Positions 1 through 10,724 of a DNA stretch of 64,000 nt are shown here, piece after piece. The stretch's first letter is position 1, and each line of letters opens with the position of its first letter. The notes below the pieces were generated by a model. That model saw only the letters and a program-made list of their open reading frames with translations, was not told the DNA's origin and made no database searches. Both the position numbers and the translations under genes were made by a program. Origin of the DNA: Incurvaria masculella (Eukaryota; Arthropoda; Insecta; Lepidoptera; Incurvariidae); contig OX335645.2 of assembly GCA_946894095.1 (NCBI GenBank), positions 15,399,001 to 15,463,000 on the forward strand, written 5' to 3'.

Positions 1-301
1 TTGCAAACGCAGGCTGAACCCTACGAGATTTGTCAAATCACTACATAGTATAAAACAAAGTCGCTTTCTCTGTCCCTATATCCCCATGTACGCTTAAATC
101 TTTAAAACTAAGCAACGGATTTTGATGCGGTTTTTTTTTAATAGATAGAGTGATTGAAGAGGAAGGCTTATATGTATAATAACATGCTTTAAATAGTGGA
201 GAAGTACTGTTATTTTTGAGGTTTCCAATGTGATGCCGTAAAAAAATATTGTTTTCCGCTTACATTGCAAACGCAGGCTGAACCCTACGAGATTTATCAA
301 A
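1..301. repeat. Direct repeat, about 37 bp, two copies 264 bp apart
   Basis: Positions 1-37 and 265-301 are nearly identical (starting TTGCAAACGCAGGCTGAACC and differing at one site in the shared part). The AT-rich DNA between them has no recognisable gene. They could be the ends of a small element, a short local duplication, or part of a larger repeat cut by the window edge. Confidence 0.7.
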
Positions 302-1160
302 ATAATGTACTAAGTATTGTACACATTGAAAAGGTCAACAGTAAACTCCGCGATGGTATATTTCTATCTCTTATGGATATCCCACAATAACATTTTATTG
401 TCATTTACTTTTTACGACAAATTATGGCTAATTTTCGAAGCGATTTTAACCAATACAGCATTAATCCTTATCCAATTAAATATCTTAATACATTGTTGAT
501 TTAATATAGATCTATATGGCCCATTACAGCATATGATTTAAATAAATATTTTCGAAGATATTACAGATTTAAAAATTGCGGGACGTAGCGTTTGCGGCGG
601 TACCGGCCGGATATATTTCATACCCGTGCGAAGCCGGAGCGGGCCGCTAGTATTATATAAAAAGGAAGATGGATTTACACTCAAGCAAGAGTGGACATTT
701 AAATGTTTTAAATGTTTACTACAGCAACTACTGAAATTAATTCTGTGGCTCGGCCATCGTCCATTGCTTTTTCCGAATCTGCCGATGTCTCTTCTATCGC
801 ACTTTAACACAATCGATGGAAAAGGTGAGTAAAGACCAGTCACGATCGTGCCGTGATGTCAGGTGAAACTAGGATTCTATGATATTATTCTCTGTTCAAT
901 TCGGTTTATTTAATTCTGCTTATTGAATCGTGTTCAGGCCTCATCGCGTCAAACGTTTGTACGGTCGCATATTTTCAATTCGTTACATCAGTAATATATT
1001 TTATACCGTAGATAGCGCGCCTAGTATGTGACCCGCTGTCTCCAATATTCAAAAACTAACAATACAACCTTAACGTTTATGTCGCATGCAAACATAGTCG
1101 CAGGCGTATTGGATGATTTGGGTGTGTGGGAACTGACTTGAAGAAAGCTATTTTAGAGCA
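302..1160. other. Non-coding stretch apart from the Helitron end
   Basis: AT-rich DNA without splice-bracketed frames or recognisable protein signatures. Only the Helitron-like end at 590-650 stands out. Confidence 0.5.
590..650 (+). mobile_element. Helitron-like 3' terminus
   Basis: The segment reads CATACCCGTGCGAAGCCGG followed by a GC-rich stretch and ends in CTAG at 647-650 with T after it. This fits the 3' end of insect non-autonomous Helitrons (CTRR end, insertion before T). No 5' end was identified, so it is a fragment. The open frames on both strands across 538-843 have no family features and are not called genes. Confidence 0.45.
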
Positions 1161-1165
1161 CATTC

Positions 1166-1306
1166 GGGCGCGGTGGCGATGTTTCAATTGTGTGGCTTAA
1201 GACGCGCCGCCGGATTTCCTTATAACTATATGGTACACAATTTTGACCGTAGAACGGAGACGCGAAATTTGGGCGCATGCCACGTGTCCTTCCTTTCTCT
1301 TCAGTG
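1166..1306 (+). repeat. Dispersed repeat, copy 1 (partner at 23597-23730)
   Basis: Shares with 23597-23730 the string GCGGTGGCGATGTTTC, then GACGCGCCGCCGGATT, an ATATGG core, GCGCATGCCA and CTCTTCAGTG in the same order and spacing. Both copies are about 135-140 bp and in the same orientation. No protein is encoded; it is probably a MITE or SINE fragment of unknown family. Confidence 0.65.
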
Positions 1307-1728
1307 TTTTATACGAATTTAAAACTTCTTTGGTATTGGAATCGGCCTTGGAGTGAAAGAGACTTAATAATTAATTCCCTCTCCACTGTAACGACATAAA
1401 ATCCATGCATTGATCGTCATTGCATTATGAAGATAGCCACAACGAGTGTTGATGCCATTTTCAATAAGCAATGCTATAATAAATATGCAAAAAATATTTT
1501 CTGATCGCAGCCCCATTGGTTGCGTTTAAATTCAGCATACTTAAATGGACTAAGACTGTGATTGGTGCCCTGGATCTTTAAGTCAAAAAATGTATGACTA
1601 CCCATAATATGCGTGACTCTTTTGTTTGATGAGGTTATACATCCCACGTAAATGTGGTGGGTGATGCATGCGGCCAAGGAGAACGTACCGCGACCAAATC
1701 GAAGTAATACTTCGTAAGGGTCAGATAC
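1307..1728. other. Unassigned non-coding stretch
   Basis: AT-rich DNA between a dispersed repeat and the tail of a LINE. No gene, tandem array or inverted repeat was recognised. Confidence 0.4.
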
Positions 1729-2655
1729 ATTTATTTATTTATTTATATAAGTTTATTGCACTCAAAAAAACTCGGGCAAAAGGTACAACTTAATGCCGGA
1801 GGCATTTTCTACCAGTCTACCTTTGGGTATCGTGAGCAGTAGTGCGAGTAGTAACTATGGAGAAATAGCTTTAGAGGAAACATAATTCCTACACAATATA
1901 CAACAAATACACATTATACTTAAACTTAAATATATAACTTATATAACTGTACATAAATATAACTACATAAATATCAATAAATAAATACTAAATACTACAT
2001 ATATATATTATAAAAACCAATAAATGATGATACTTAATACAATATAATTAAAAGAAAAAAATATATATATTGGCAAAAGAAATAAAAAAATAAAAATAAA
2101 TACTGACAAACTAAGAGAAGTATGAGGGAGAAAATTAAAGAATCATAAAGACAGAAAATAAGCTTTGAGATCTTTTTTAAAAACATTGATAGAGGGGGAA
2201 TTTCGTAAATGGGGAGGTAGCTGATTCCACTGCCTCGCAGCGTGCACTGTAAAGGAGTCTGAATACGTGGAGGATGTGTGCGAGGGAATGGCCAGTACCG
2301 AAGAGCTGGTCGATCTAAGTGGGAGACCATGTGAGCAAAGATATGAAAACCGATTACGAAGATACGAGGGAGCATTGGGATCATTAAGGATGCTGTAGAG
2401 AAGTGAAAGGACATGAGTATTCCTTCGGTGACGAATATCGAGCCATTGAAGACGAGTTCGGAATTCAGAGATGTGATCAAATTTACGAAGCCCAAATACG
2501 TAGCGGATACACACGTTGAGGAGGCGGTCGAGTTTGTTAAGGAGCTCTTGATTGAGGTCAAGATAGCACACGTCACCATAATCAAGTAAAGGGAGAAGCA
2601 AGGATTGTGCAAGCGTAATTTTGGTAGCGAAAGGAATAAAGTTCTTTAAGAGTTT
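1729..2655 (-). pseudogene. 5'-truncated CR1/L2-like LINE, C-terminal ORF2 remnant
   Basis: On the minus strand an open frame (about 2143-2655 of the longer 2143-2847 frame) encodes the C-terminal part of a non-LTR retrotransposon ORF2, downstream of the reverse transcriptase core. It aligns by eye with the LINE at 38570-40715: AQSLLLPLLDY, DVCYLDL, a GLRKFDH block, DPNAPSYLRNRF, SHGLPLRS and SFTVHAAR occur in the same order. The catalytic RT motifs and endonuclease are absent, so it is a dead 5'-truncated copy. The 3' end (low coordinates) has GTGCAATAAA on the coding strand and a short (TAAA)n tail at 1729-1746; simple-repeat tails are usual in CR1/L2 elements. The first 50 or so residues of the frame come from an adjoining unrelated repeat (2656-2800). 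Clade placement is inference. Confidence 0.8.
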
Positions 2656-2800
2656 CAGAGTAGCACCCGTAATCGTAGAGCATGTATAAAAAGATGTATA
2701 ACTGTAGATGAAACGAAAGAGGTGTGCTGTGATCGTACCGTATAACGATCTATCATCTCTGCCTACCCCTCCGGGAAAGCGGCGTGAAGGCATGTATGTA
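2656..2800 (+). repeat. Dispersed SINE-like repeat, copy 1 (partner at 21967-22085)
   Basis: Begins GTAGCACCCGTAATCG and ends in a CTGCCTACCCCTC...AAGG block. The same two blocks in the same order occur at 21967-22085 with diverged DNA between them. The 3' block resembles a common lepidopteran repeat end (CTACCCCT-CGGG-AAAGGCGTGA), from memory. Confidence 0.5.
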
Positions 2801-3550
2801 TACAATTCCCATTTCAAAGTACACTTTAAAACAGGCAACTTCGCCAAGCAGCGCCTACGAGAGCTTCAACCCTTCCAAACCAACAAAGCAATAGCGAATA
2901 AGTAATCCTGTTTCTATTACGCGCTGTGTTCATTGTGCGTGCTTCCTAAGGGCTTTATTACCTTTTATGCTTCAAGCTCGACGGCGCCGTGTCGCGTTTT
3001 CATCGAACTGTTTCATAAAGCACTTTTTACGTAGCGAAAAGACCCTTTCGTTCGCGGATCATGTCGCATGACTGCTTTTTGTTTGAAGGCCCTTCGTCGG
3101 GAGAGGAGACATTCAATATAATTGTGTAAAAATAAAACCGCACAAGATTAATTTGATTCCAGTCTTTGCAGGTAAATAGCGAGTTGGGTTAGCGGGGCAA
3201 CAGCGACATTTTCATTCCATCTCCCCCTAAATAATTGTATTTACATATGTAAGACAATATGCTAACTCGGCAACTTTATAATGTTGCATATATTACTATA
3301 TTAGTTATCTCATTTCCTACACACGTGTTTATTTTAATGTATTTATTAGCATTTTATAACTTGTATAGCCGTTTGATTGTCTGTTTTTTAACCCTCGACG
3401 CAAAAGGAGAGGCTCAAAATTATGGCGTCTAATAATCATGTTCGTTATTTTACCTTTAGGCGACGCGCAAACGAACCACTCCATAGACAATAACAAAACG
3501 CGTGCCTGAATTAGCTGAATACCGATTTTTAGAAACCGCACTCAAAAATT
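2801..3550. other. Non-coding, moderately GC-rich possible single-copy DNA
   Basis: Mixed-composition DNA (about 2930-3230) with CpG dinucleotides and no repeat match elsewhere in the window. CTTTGCAG followed by GTAAAT near 3170 resembles a splice junction, but no open frame supports an exon. Could be regulatory; no function is claimed. Confidence 0.25.
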
Positions 3551-3713
3551 GGCCCCGGTTGCACGAAGAAACGGCTGAGTTAATCATTGTTCAAACACGT
3601 CACTTTTAGTAAACCGCATAGAGTTCCTTCCATACTGTCCACACGAAGTGACGTGTTTGATGATCATACTTTGACGTCGATTTTGATTTTTTGTTCTTTC
3701 GTGCACTCGGCCC
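3551..3713. mobile_element. MITE, PIF/Harbinger-like, copy 1
   Basis: A 163-bp element starting GGCCCCGGTTGCACGAA and ending TTTCGTGCACTCGGCCC, imperfect terminal inverted repeats. Internally AACACGTCAC and GTGACGTGTT form a second inverted pair. The copy at 12612-12770 has the same ends and order and is flanked by TTA on both sides; here only the right TTA is clear. A 3-bp TTA duplication is typical of PIF/Harbinger MITEs, so the superfamily is inferred. Confidence 0.75.
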
Positions 3714-3717
3714 TTAG

Positions 3718-4236
3718 TGTGTTACGTTTGACCGAAACATAACTCGTACGGAATAGTTTGAAATTGACAAATAGCAGAATCGGGCTTCTGCAGTGAGAGC
3801 TGGTGCGCGTCGCGGTTTCAGCAAACAAGCGTGCATTCCACCGTTGAGCATAACCATTAGGAACGTTCAGTGCTAATATCAGCTGTAGTAAAGCTTGCGA
3901 ATCAACTTTCCCGAACATAATTGAGAACAGAGGCCATACGAATATTCATATAACACTGACACATTAAAAACTAAATCTCCGAAACCGCTAAACCTAGAAA
4001 TGTAAAAAAATCACAGTTTGTTTCTCTTAAGATCCAAATGCTCACAAGGTAAAAGAGGTCAAAATTAACGCATTTTGAAACGATACACGATATCTCTAGA
4101 AACATTGAACCAAGAAACGTGAACATTTCAGAGCGGCTTCCTTTTATGGTATAGTGCTAGTACCGTATATTTTCGAAATTCCGCTGAAAAAAATGTACAA
4201 ATTCTCATGGCAAACACAACTCACTGAATAAATAAA
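3718..4236. other. Unassigned non-coding stretch
   Basis: AT-rich. The minus-strand open frame at 3664-3918 partly overlaps the MITE and shows no protein family signature. Nothing else was recognised. Confidence 0.4.
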
Positions 4237-5052
4237 AAACAAATTATTTAAAAATATAAAAAACCCGACTGCGAAAAAAAATTTAACTTAAAATTGACTT
4301 AGTAAAGGAACTGAAAAGATAGAAACAAGTTGAAAAATTAAATATTTGTTGTGTTTGAATGATCATGGTTGACAGTGTTCACAAACGCAGTCGGAGGCAT
4401 CAAATAGCCCGTTCCATAGTACGTTCCATAGTATTCACTGTGGATTTAGTAGCGATTTTATGGATTATTTCGGTGGAGCAAGAAAATACGTGGTGGGATA
4501 ATTCCAATATCCTACCTTTCATTTTTATATCTAAAGTGAGGTTTTTTTTCTCGTTCTCGGTGTCACCAATCATCATGAAATTTGCATAGGTACACTTTCA
4601 ATGAATTTAATAACAAAAAAATATAAATCATAGTTAATGTATTTGATGCACAATATGAATTATATAATGATATATTATATATTTCCCAATACATTCCATT
4701 ATTAATGACTAGCGATTTTCTTAGTGATATGGGTATAGCAAAAATATACTTACTGATACAAATTATAATCTCCTAACTGTCATATAATAAATATGAAAGT
4801 AAGTTTGTCTGTTTCGCGTACTCAACCGATCATCGTGAAATTTGCATAGGCACACAATAGAAAATATAAATCGTAGTTAATGTATCTTATGCCTCCGACT
4901 GCGTTTGTGAACACTGTCAACCATGATCATTCAAACACAACAAATATTTAATTTTTCAACTTGTTTCTATCTTTTCAGTTCCTTTACTAAGTCAATTTTA
5001 AGTTAAATTTTTTTTCGCAGTCGGGTTTTTTATATTTTTAAATAATTTGTTT
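4237..5052. repeat. Large foldback structure: 164-bp near-perfect inverted arms
   Basis: The left arm (4237-4400) and right arm (4889-5052) are reverse complements with almost no mismatch. Both include CCCGACTGCGAAAAAAA, a TTGAAAAATTAAATATTTG segment and ACAAACGCAGTCGGAGGC. The 488-bp spacer holds a diverged direct repeat (about 4566-4650 and 4826-4890; ATCATGAAATTTGCATAGG against ATCGTGAAATTTGCATAGG). The CGCAGTCGGG motif recurs near 8305. Could be a foldback element or an inverted duplication of one repeat. The open frame at 4359-4589 is a by-product. Confidence 0.85.
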
Positions 5053-5147
5053 TATTTTAATTATTTTTAGTTTTCGTAGAGCATGCATTTATCATTTAAA
5101 TATCTGCACGTTAATACATTCCAACGAACGTAAGGTTAGGTATTATT

Positions 5148-5509
5148 ATGGAACCTGACATGGATGGCTAATATAACACAACTACCGTCATGATATAAGC
5201 CTAATTCAACAAATTACAGGAGGAATTAGGTGACAGGCCAGGACCTTCCATTATACAGAATCACGGCTGCACACGGATATTGACAATGATTGATTGCCAC
5301 TTCGACCATAGTTTTTCCTAATGCAATGTTACGAACCCAGGCGGGCTTAACCCTGTCACGTGGTAGGGTAAGGTGACCTACAGTTTTACATGGGTTCCGA
5401 ACCATGAACAACTCGCAAAATAAAGTGGTGTATAACCGATGCGAGGATTTGAACCCATAACCTCTTGCATGAAAGGCAATATTTTAGTCCCTACACCACG
5501 AGGTGTAAC
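5148..5509 (-). mobile_element. tRNA-headed SINE, nearly full length
   Basis: Read on the minus strand, it starts with a tRNA-like head: CCTCGTGGTGTAGGGAC resembles an A box and GGTTCAAATCC near 5450 matches the B-box consensus. The shared body follows: ATGGTTCGGAACCCATGTAA, a GGTAGGGTTAAG-like block, GGTCGAAGTGGCAAT, GGAAGGTCCTGGC and a tail ending TTAGCCATCCATGTCAGG. Pol III transcription and LINE-dependent mobility are inferred from the class. The open frame at 5226-5411 lies inside the SINE and is not a gene. Confidence 0.8.
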
Positions 5510-5653
5510 AAATAGAGTGTTTTGATTGATATTAAAACAAAACTACATCTTCTAAAAGTTTCTTGATGTTATCTTTAAGGCTTTAATGAAGTCATCAGTT
5601 CATAGAATGAAATTCCCTCATTCAACGAATTTTGATTATATGACCGATATATA

Positions 5654-5864
5654 CAAGGTTTTAGTGGAGGTATGGTCCAAACGTTAACCACGTATTCCTT
5701 GGCATATTTGAAACAAAAAGGCTATACATTTTATGTGTAGGTATTTAAAATGTATGGGGAGGATATTTTTCAAGTCGTAGAACCAAAATATCATCTACCT
5801 TTTTAGCACCAAATATGCCGAGGAATACGTGGCTAGCTTTTGGACCATATCTCCGTTGACACCC
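5654..5864. mobile_element. TA-flanked foldback MITE, 211 bp
   Basis: The left part (GGAGGTATGGTCCAAACG...CACGTATTCCTTGGCATATTTG) is the inverted complement of the right part (CAAATATGCCGAGGAATACGTG...TTGGACCATATCTCC). TA dinucleotides flank both ends (5652-5653 and 5865-5866), as for Tc1/mariner-type target duplications. It has no coding capacity. Confidence 0.75.
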
Positions 5865-5972
5865 TATATATGTTTTTTTTTAGAATCTCCCTCTCATCAT
5901 CGTTTATTACAGTTACACTAAATTTATAAGCAAACAAATTTGTTCGACACTCAAATCCAGTGGTTATATATA

Positions 5973-7020
5973 CAGGATCCGTCACTCGAAGTGTTACCAA
6001 TTGAAAATGATGTTGTTTGGTTAATTGAAGTATGGTTCGTTAAAAAAGATATCACAATAAAACATTTAATTTTAAGACAATCATTGTTATTGTTTTATAT
6101 AGCCTCCTTTGATCCATAGATAAGAGCTTTCTGAGACAATGCTGAGTGTTGTTGGAACGTCCAGCGTTTCGTACTGCATTGTTTACGTGCCCATGGTATG
6201 AGCGCCTCATTTAACACCTTTTTCACACACTTGCTGGTTGATTTTGACGCCCTTCTCGATAAACACGCGTAAATAGCGACCATTTGCGGTCACTGCAGCC
6301 CAGACCATAACAGAAGCGGGCGATTGCTTACGAATTGCTTACTCCATCGTCTAAATTCTCGTTGGATTTGCCCTGTAGCCTAACACGAAAATGTTGTTTG
6401 TTTATATACTGTTAGACAGTAAACATTTTTTCATCTGAAAAAACAATGTTTTCCAGATCGCCACGCAAGACTTTCAGTGCTTGAGCTCTTTGTAGTCGAA
6501 CTGCCTTCTGCGCTGAACATAGATGCTGTAATTTTTGTATTTCATTGGTAGGGCTTCAGTTGCATTTCTTTTTATTTCAGTATGCGCCGATTACTTGAGT
6601 CGGGTATTGTCAGACTTTTCGCAAATTTTGCAGAACACTGGTGAGCATTTCCTTGAATTCGAGCCTTTAACTTCCGAACCATATCATGTGATACTGCTAT
6701 TTTCGGAAGACCGCCTCTATGCCGTTTAGCAATGCTCCCTGTTAGGTTATAACGATTAATGGTTCGATGCACTAAACTTTTGTTCACATGTAAATGTCGG
6801 AGCTCCCGAGCGATGACTGGTTGTGATTTTCCGGTCAAATACAAAACGATCACAATGTTAGGTTTAATATCCATTGCGAAAATTTATTATACAATTCAAA
6901 TTTGTTTCCGCTCTTTTCGCCCACTTAAAAACAATGAAACAAATTGACGTTTCACCAAAATTTGGCGCGATGTCATTATTATTTTGAAAATAGAAGTAAC
7001 AGTTCGAGTGACGGACCCTG
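5973..7020 (-). mobile_element. Decayed Tc1/mariner-like transposon, 1,048 bp
   Basis: Terminal inverted repeats of about 25 bp (CAGGATCCGTCACTCGAAGT at left; complement of CGAGTGACGGACCCTG at right) differ at only a few positions. They are flanked by TA at 5971-5972 and 7021-7022, the canonical target duplication of this superfamily. The transposase lies on the minus strand and is split over frames (next entry). Full-length relatives are usually about 1.3 kb, so internal sequence seems to be missing, mainly on the C-terminal (low-coordinate) side. Confidence 0.9.
6095..6874 (-). pseudogene. Broken Tc1/mariner-type transposase
   Basis: Minus strand. The N-terminal piece (6572-6874, 100 residues) resembles the paired helix-turn-helix DNA-binding region of mariner-type transposases: PVIARELRHLHVNKSLVHR is followed by a basic stretch. 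After frameshifts, another frame reads NIVFSDEKMFTV, which contains the first catalytic Asp, and then a stop. A third piece (6095-6283) reads PWARKQCSTKRWTFQQHSAL; in relatives the corresponding segment is FQQDSAP, so the second catalytic Asp appears to be His here. The third acidic residue is missing through the 3' deletion. Transposase would bind the inverted repeats and cut and paste the element at TA; this copy cannot. The subfamily was not determined. Confidence 0.85.
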
Positions 7021-7743
7021 TAGCAATCGCTTTGATCACAGGATTTCATCCATGTATAAACTAACTGCTAGTTAAAATTCAATAAACTCCATAATAACCA
7101 TGATTATAATATTTATATCCACTACTTCATTAGACTGGAAGTTGTCTCTTGACTGACAGCTTTGAATGTGAGTCAAAAGCATTGTTAAAGCCATTTTTAT
7201 TTAATTATTGTGCTAGTTAAGTTCCAGTTTCACAGATTAGAACTTTAACTGGATGCGGCGAAAGAGACCTGGATTCATCGTTTGCAAATATATGTGGGCC
7301 CGAGGTCCACAATCGCCCGATCGAATGTGTTACCTTGAAGCTTATAAACTGTTACATCCCAACTGAGCGTTTATTGTTTTTCTTGCCTCCAAAGCCCATC
7401 AAAATATAACTTTTCATGATTTAATCCGTAGATAAACTCCTGGTTTATTATTTTGAATAATATAACGGGTTAATAATATGTGATATATGATGATAAACCC
7501 AACTTTGGCATGGCCGTGCTTTTCCGTCCCACTGATCCCAAGGACGCACGGTTAAAGATCAGTGATATTATGATGACGATCATATCTTATGTACCCTATG
7601 TAACAGAAGCCCTCATCAGGGGGCTGACGACATCTTCATAGAAAGTTTTTTCTTATCTTTAGTAAAGCTATTAGATATGCCGGTGGTGTCGGTCTATGCG
7701 GCGTCCGAGAATTTCGAAAATCTATCCGACTATCGCCCGGATC
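7021..7743. other. Unassigned non-coding stretch
   Basis: AT-rich DNA between the mariner element and a small foldback repeat. No gene or repeat was recognised. Confidence 0.4.
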
Positions 7744-7843
7744 CACCACTTCCAGTTATAGACATCCCAAAGTTATCTTTCGGTTACACCATATAAATAT
7801 GCAATGTAACCGAAACTACATTCCATATAGCTGGAGGTAGTGA
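7744..7843. repeat. Small foldback element, copy 1 (partner at 40934-41063)
   Basis: CACCACTTCCAGTTAT at left pairs imperfectly with ATAGCTGGAGGTAGTG at right. Centrally TTTCGGTTACA and TGTAACCGAAA are perfect inverted partners. 40934-41063 has the same AGTTATCTTTCGGTTA core and similar ends. Non-coding MITE-like element. Confidence 0.65.
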
Positions 7844-8209
7844 AAAGAGGAGTATATGACCTGAGTTGGTGTGACAAGCGCGCTTGAGTAAACAAAAATC
7901 ATTTGAATTCATTTTTAACGTTGAATATTTTGATAATTTTTGGAATTTCTCATTCCAAATTACACTTAAACATATAAGTTGCATTCCTTTTTGTAAACTA
8001 TTTAGAAAACCCTTTAGTTTGATACCCCACTCGATAGGTTTCAAGGAAAAATATATTTGAAAACAAATAATTTGGCGCCAAAAATCGGCTATGATTTTTT
8101 TTTTATAATTTTGATATACCCAGTGTCACTCTCACAATTAAGAAGAATCTAACGACACCTCTCAAGCCAAAATCCATCAAGCCGTTTAGGCTGTAGGGCG
8201 TGCCAAAGA

Positions 8210-8213
8210 AATA

Positions 8214-8247
<34 letters not shown>

Positions 8248-8320
8248 CATACATATATACATACATACATACATACACTCGAAAAACATAACCCTCCTTC
8301 TTTCGCAGTCGGGTAAAAAG
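8210..8320. repeat. (CATA)n microsatellite with a CGCAGTCGGG repeat tail
   Basis: About 70 bp of CATA units with ATAT interruptions, followed by CCTCCTTCTTTCGCAGTCGG. The same association of CATA-type repeats with a CCTCC...GAAGTCGG-like tail occurs near 31840-31890. The open frame at 8103-8342 is low-complexity translation of the microsatellite. Confidence 0.8.
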
Positions 8321-8342
8321 GGATACTATTGGTACCAATCAA

Positions 8343-9680
8343 TTATGAGACGGCCAAAATACCCGAATATTTTTATTTATCACCCAAGACCTCGTCCAGG
8401 TAAGCGTTTAAATTTTACATAAATTCCTGATATCTTCGGGAAATTTGTTATAAAATCGAACCCTGTTATATAAATATATAGGGTATTCTTAGAAGTGAAA
8501 GCTAATTTATGCCAAGCTACACAAATAACTGAACAAAGTTTTAAATATTATAGTTGAAAGTAATTTTATACGTTGAATAATTAATTACTATTTGCCTGGC
8601 CTGCCCGGCTGAAGGTGTTTGTGCTACAACAATATTTAGGGGAAAGTTCTCAAGGTTTATTTTTACTATTTTTAATCTTTATTGTTTTTTTTTGTGCAAA
8701 TATTATGACGTAATGTAAGAGATGATATTTTATTTGAATATGTGTTTTTAATGGGATTCCACATGGACGCAGATAGACTTAGATGTTATCGTCTGACTAA
8801 AACGTACGAGCAAACGGTAGAATATCCACGGAAAAAAAATACTGACCAATCTCAGGAAGTGAGCCTAAGCCATGGTTAGCTTATTTAACAAACGACCACC
8901 TTAATTGCATCATAAAATAATATAACGGTGCGTTCAGAAACGCCAACGTAACAGTTGCGTTTATCTTATAGCGCCTCCGCCTCCCCCGCGCCGGACCGAA
9001 CGCAGCCGTTATCCTAAATCGTTTCGTATAATTTCCTAATAATTTGGGTCATTTAGCGGTGAGATGCTCAGCGTAATCGGTGGCGGCGAGCGGAAAGCGG
9101 TGGCGCGGGGGAGGGGGTGACCACGCGTCCCTTCACATACACAGGCATCCACGGCCTTCCGCATAGATGTTAAAACTATTTCCGTACAAAAGTTTAGTTC
9201 CATTCGCTTGAAGGCTAAATAGAGAGTTGGTACGTAACAATCGCTTCGTGGTCTCACTACTTTTAAACGCACGCATTAAACGCATTTAAAGGGACATACT
9301 CGAACTATTATAACAACTTTTTCTAATAAGCTATCGGTTTGTATTTTTTGTTTTCAATTAATTTTGTATGCCAATATGTTTATCAGAAGAATTCAGCATG
9401 TGATCATTTTATGATTTAGACTAAAAAAAGACTGTCCTTAAAATTAAAAACCGATTTGAAAAACTTTGATCCTATAACGTAATCGGTGAGGATATTTTAT
9501 TTCAGTTTGTTTTCATTAATCAATAGTCTAGTGTTTCTTAGGCTATACATTGTTTTAAAATTATTAAAAACATGGGCATGGCCAATTCGTCCACGATTCG
9601 TGCTTATGCAGAAAACGATGACTACAAAACGATAGCTTATCTTATACAGTCGCCGTAGGGTAGTAGGTATGTCTCCTTAA
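8343..9680. other. Non-coding stretch with a GC-rich patch at 8965-9130
   Basis: The GC-rich patch contains CCTCCCCCGCGCC near 8975 and its approximate complement (GGCGCGGGGGAGG) near 9105, a weak inverted arrangement. Possible CpG-rich regulatory DNA; the open frame at 9036-9272 crosses it and is probably chance. The rest is AT-rich with nothing recognised. Confidence 0.3.
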
Positions 9681-10041
9681 GGCTGTTCCGACCCATATAA
9701 AGTTGTTTGCACACATAACGCAAAAATTATTGCACTTTAAGCCACGAATTAATAATAAAAGTTAAATATAGTCATATTACTTGCAGCGAAAATAGTTTCA
9801 CAATTTCAGGATTATTGGTTTTGTTACAATTTATTTAAATACGATTTTTATTTACCAGCGCCATCTAACGGTGTAATACTTCTAATCGGCAATTACAACG
9901 AAACCATTAAACCTGAAATTGTGAATATGTTTTCGCTGCAACTACTATGGCTATATTTAATATTTTTGACGAATTCGTGCCTTAAAGTGCAATAATGTTT
10001 GCGTTCTGTGTAAAAAAAACATTGTATGGGTCGGAACATCC
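9681..10041. mobile_element. TTAA-flanked foldback MITE (family B), 361 bp
   Basis: TTAA flanks both ends (9677-9680 and 10042-10045). The ends GGCTGTTCCGACCCATA and TATGGGTCGGAACATCC are inverted partners, and complementarity continues for about 170 bp per arm (ATTGCACTTTAAG, TTGCAGCGAAAA and CACAATTTCAGG have complements on the right). The central loop includes GCGCCATCTAACGGTGTAA. TTAA duplication is the hallmark of piggyBac-type transposition, so the assignment is inference. Confidence 0.85.
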
Positions 10042-10264
10042 TTAACTCATTGGCTCCATAAGCCGATTTCCGATTTTGAAAGTTTTGATTTACGAAAAGC
10101 GTGATTACGTAACTATATTTAGTTGCTCCCGTGGCACTAAAATGCTGTCTTTATAGCTTTGTTTGTTTTTCTACAAGTAAGGCCTATCGATGCAATCACT
10201 TCTTTGATTGTTTTGTGGTTACGGTCTTCCACTTTTAATTATCCTGCTCTCCTATTTGTTTTTT

Positions 10265-10540
10265 TTATATGTGACTGGACATGGAAAGCCACACCTATTT
10301 TTTTTTCCCCCAATACGCGTCACGGGAATTAGGTGTCATTCCAGGAACTTCCTTTTCTTGCACAGTGCTCCATTGAATTGGATGAAACAAAAAACGAACA
10401 ATTTATCATTGCCGCTTCGACAATCGTTAATTCAATGCAATGGTTCAAATCTAGGCGGGATTAACCTAGGGAATAACACCTAGTAAGTATGGAAGAGGAA
10501 CTACAGTTTGACGTGCAAACCGAACCACGAATGTCGCATA
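10265..10540 (-). mobile_element. SINE body copy, diverged
   Basis: On the plus strand it begins TATGTGACTGGACATGGA and passes through GAATTAGGTGTCATTCCAGG, ATTGCCGCTTCGACAATCG, GGCGGGATTAACC and ACCTAGTAAGTATGG, that is, the shared SINE body read backwards. The head side (10540 onward) is degraded. Open frames here are SINE by-products. Confidence 0.75.
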
Positions 10541-10724
10541 GTCCCAATAGTCGGGTCTTAGGACATGCACAGTAAGAAAGGCAGTGGCTCCAATTGTATT
10601 ATTTTGACGTATCGGAACCCATACAGAACTAGCTTTTTTAAAAATGGATCTACACAACGAAGAAAAATAATCGAAAATAGGAATCGAATTGAAACATTTA
10701 TTTAGTTATCCTATCCTGTAGGCC

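Noticed and set aside
1..301. LTR pair of a retrotransposon
   Set aside because: The direct repeats are only 37 bp, with no gag/pol sequence or primer-binding site between them.
2034..2612. 192-codon minus-strand frame
   Set aside because: Shadow of the LINE ORF2 remnant at 2143-2655, hydrophobic because of the alternative frame.
8103..8342. Open frame with Tyr/Val/Cys repeats
   Set aside because: Translation of the CATA microsatellite.
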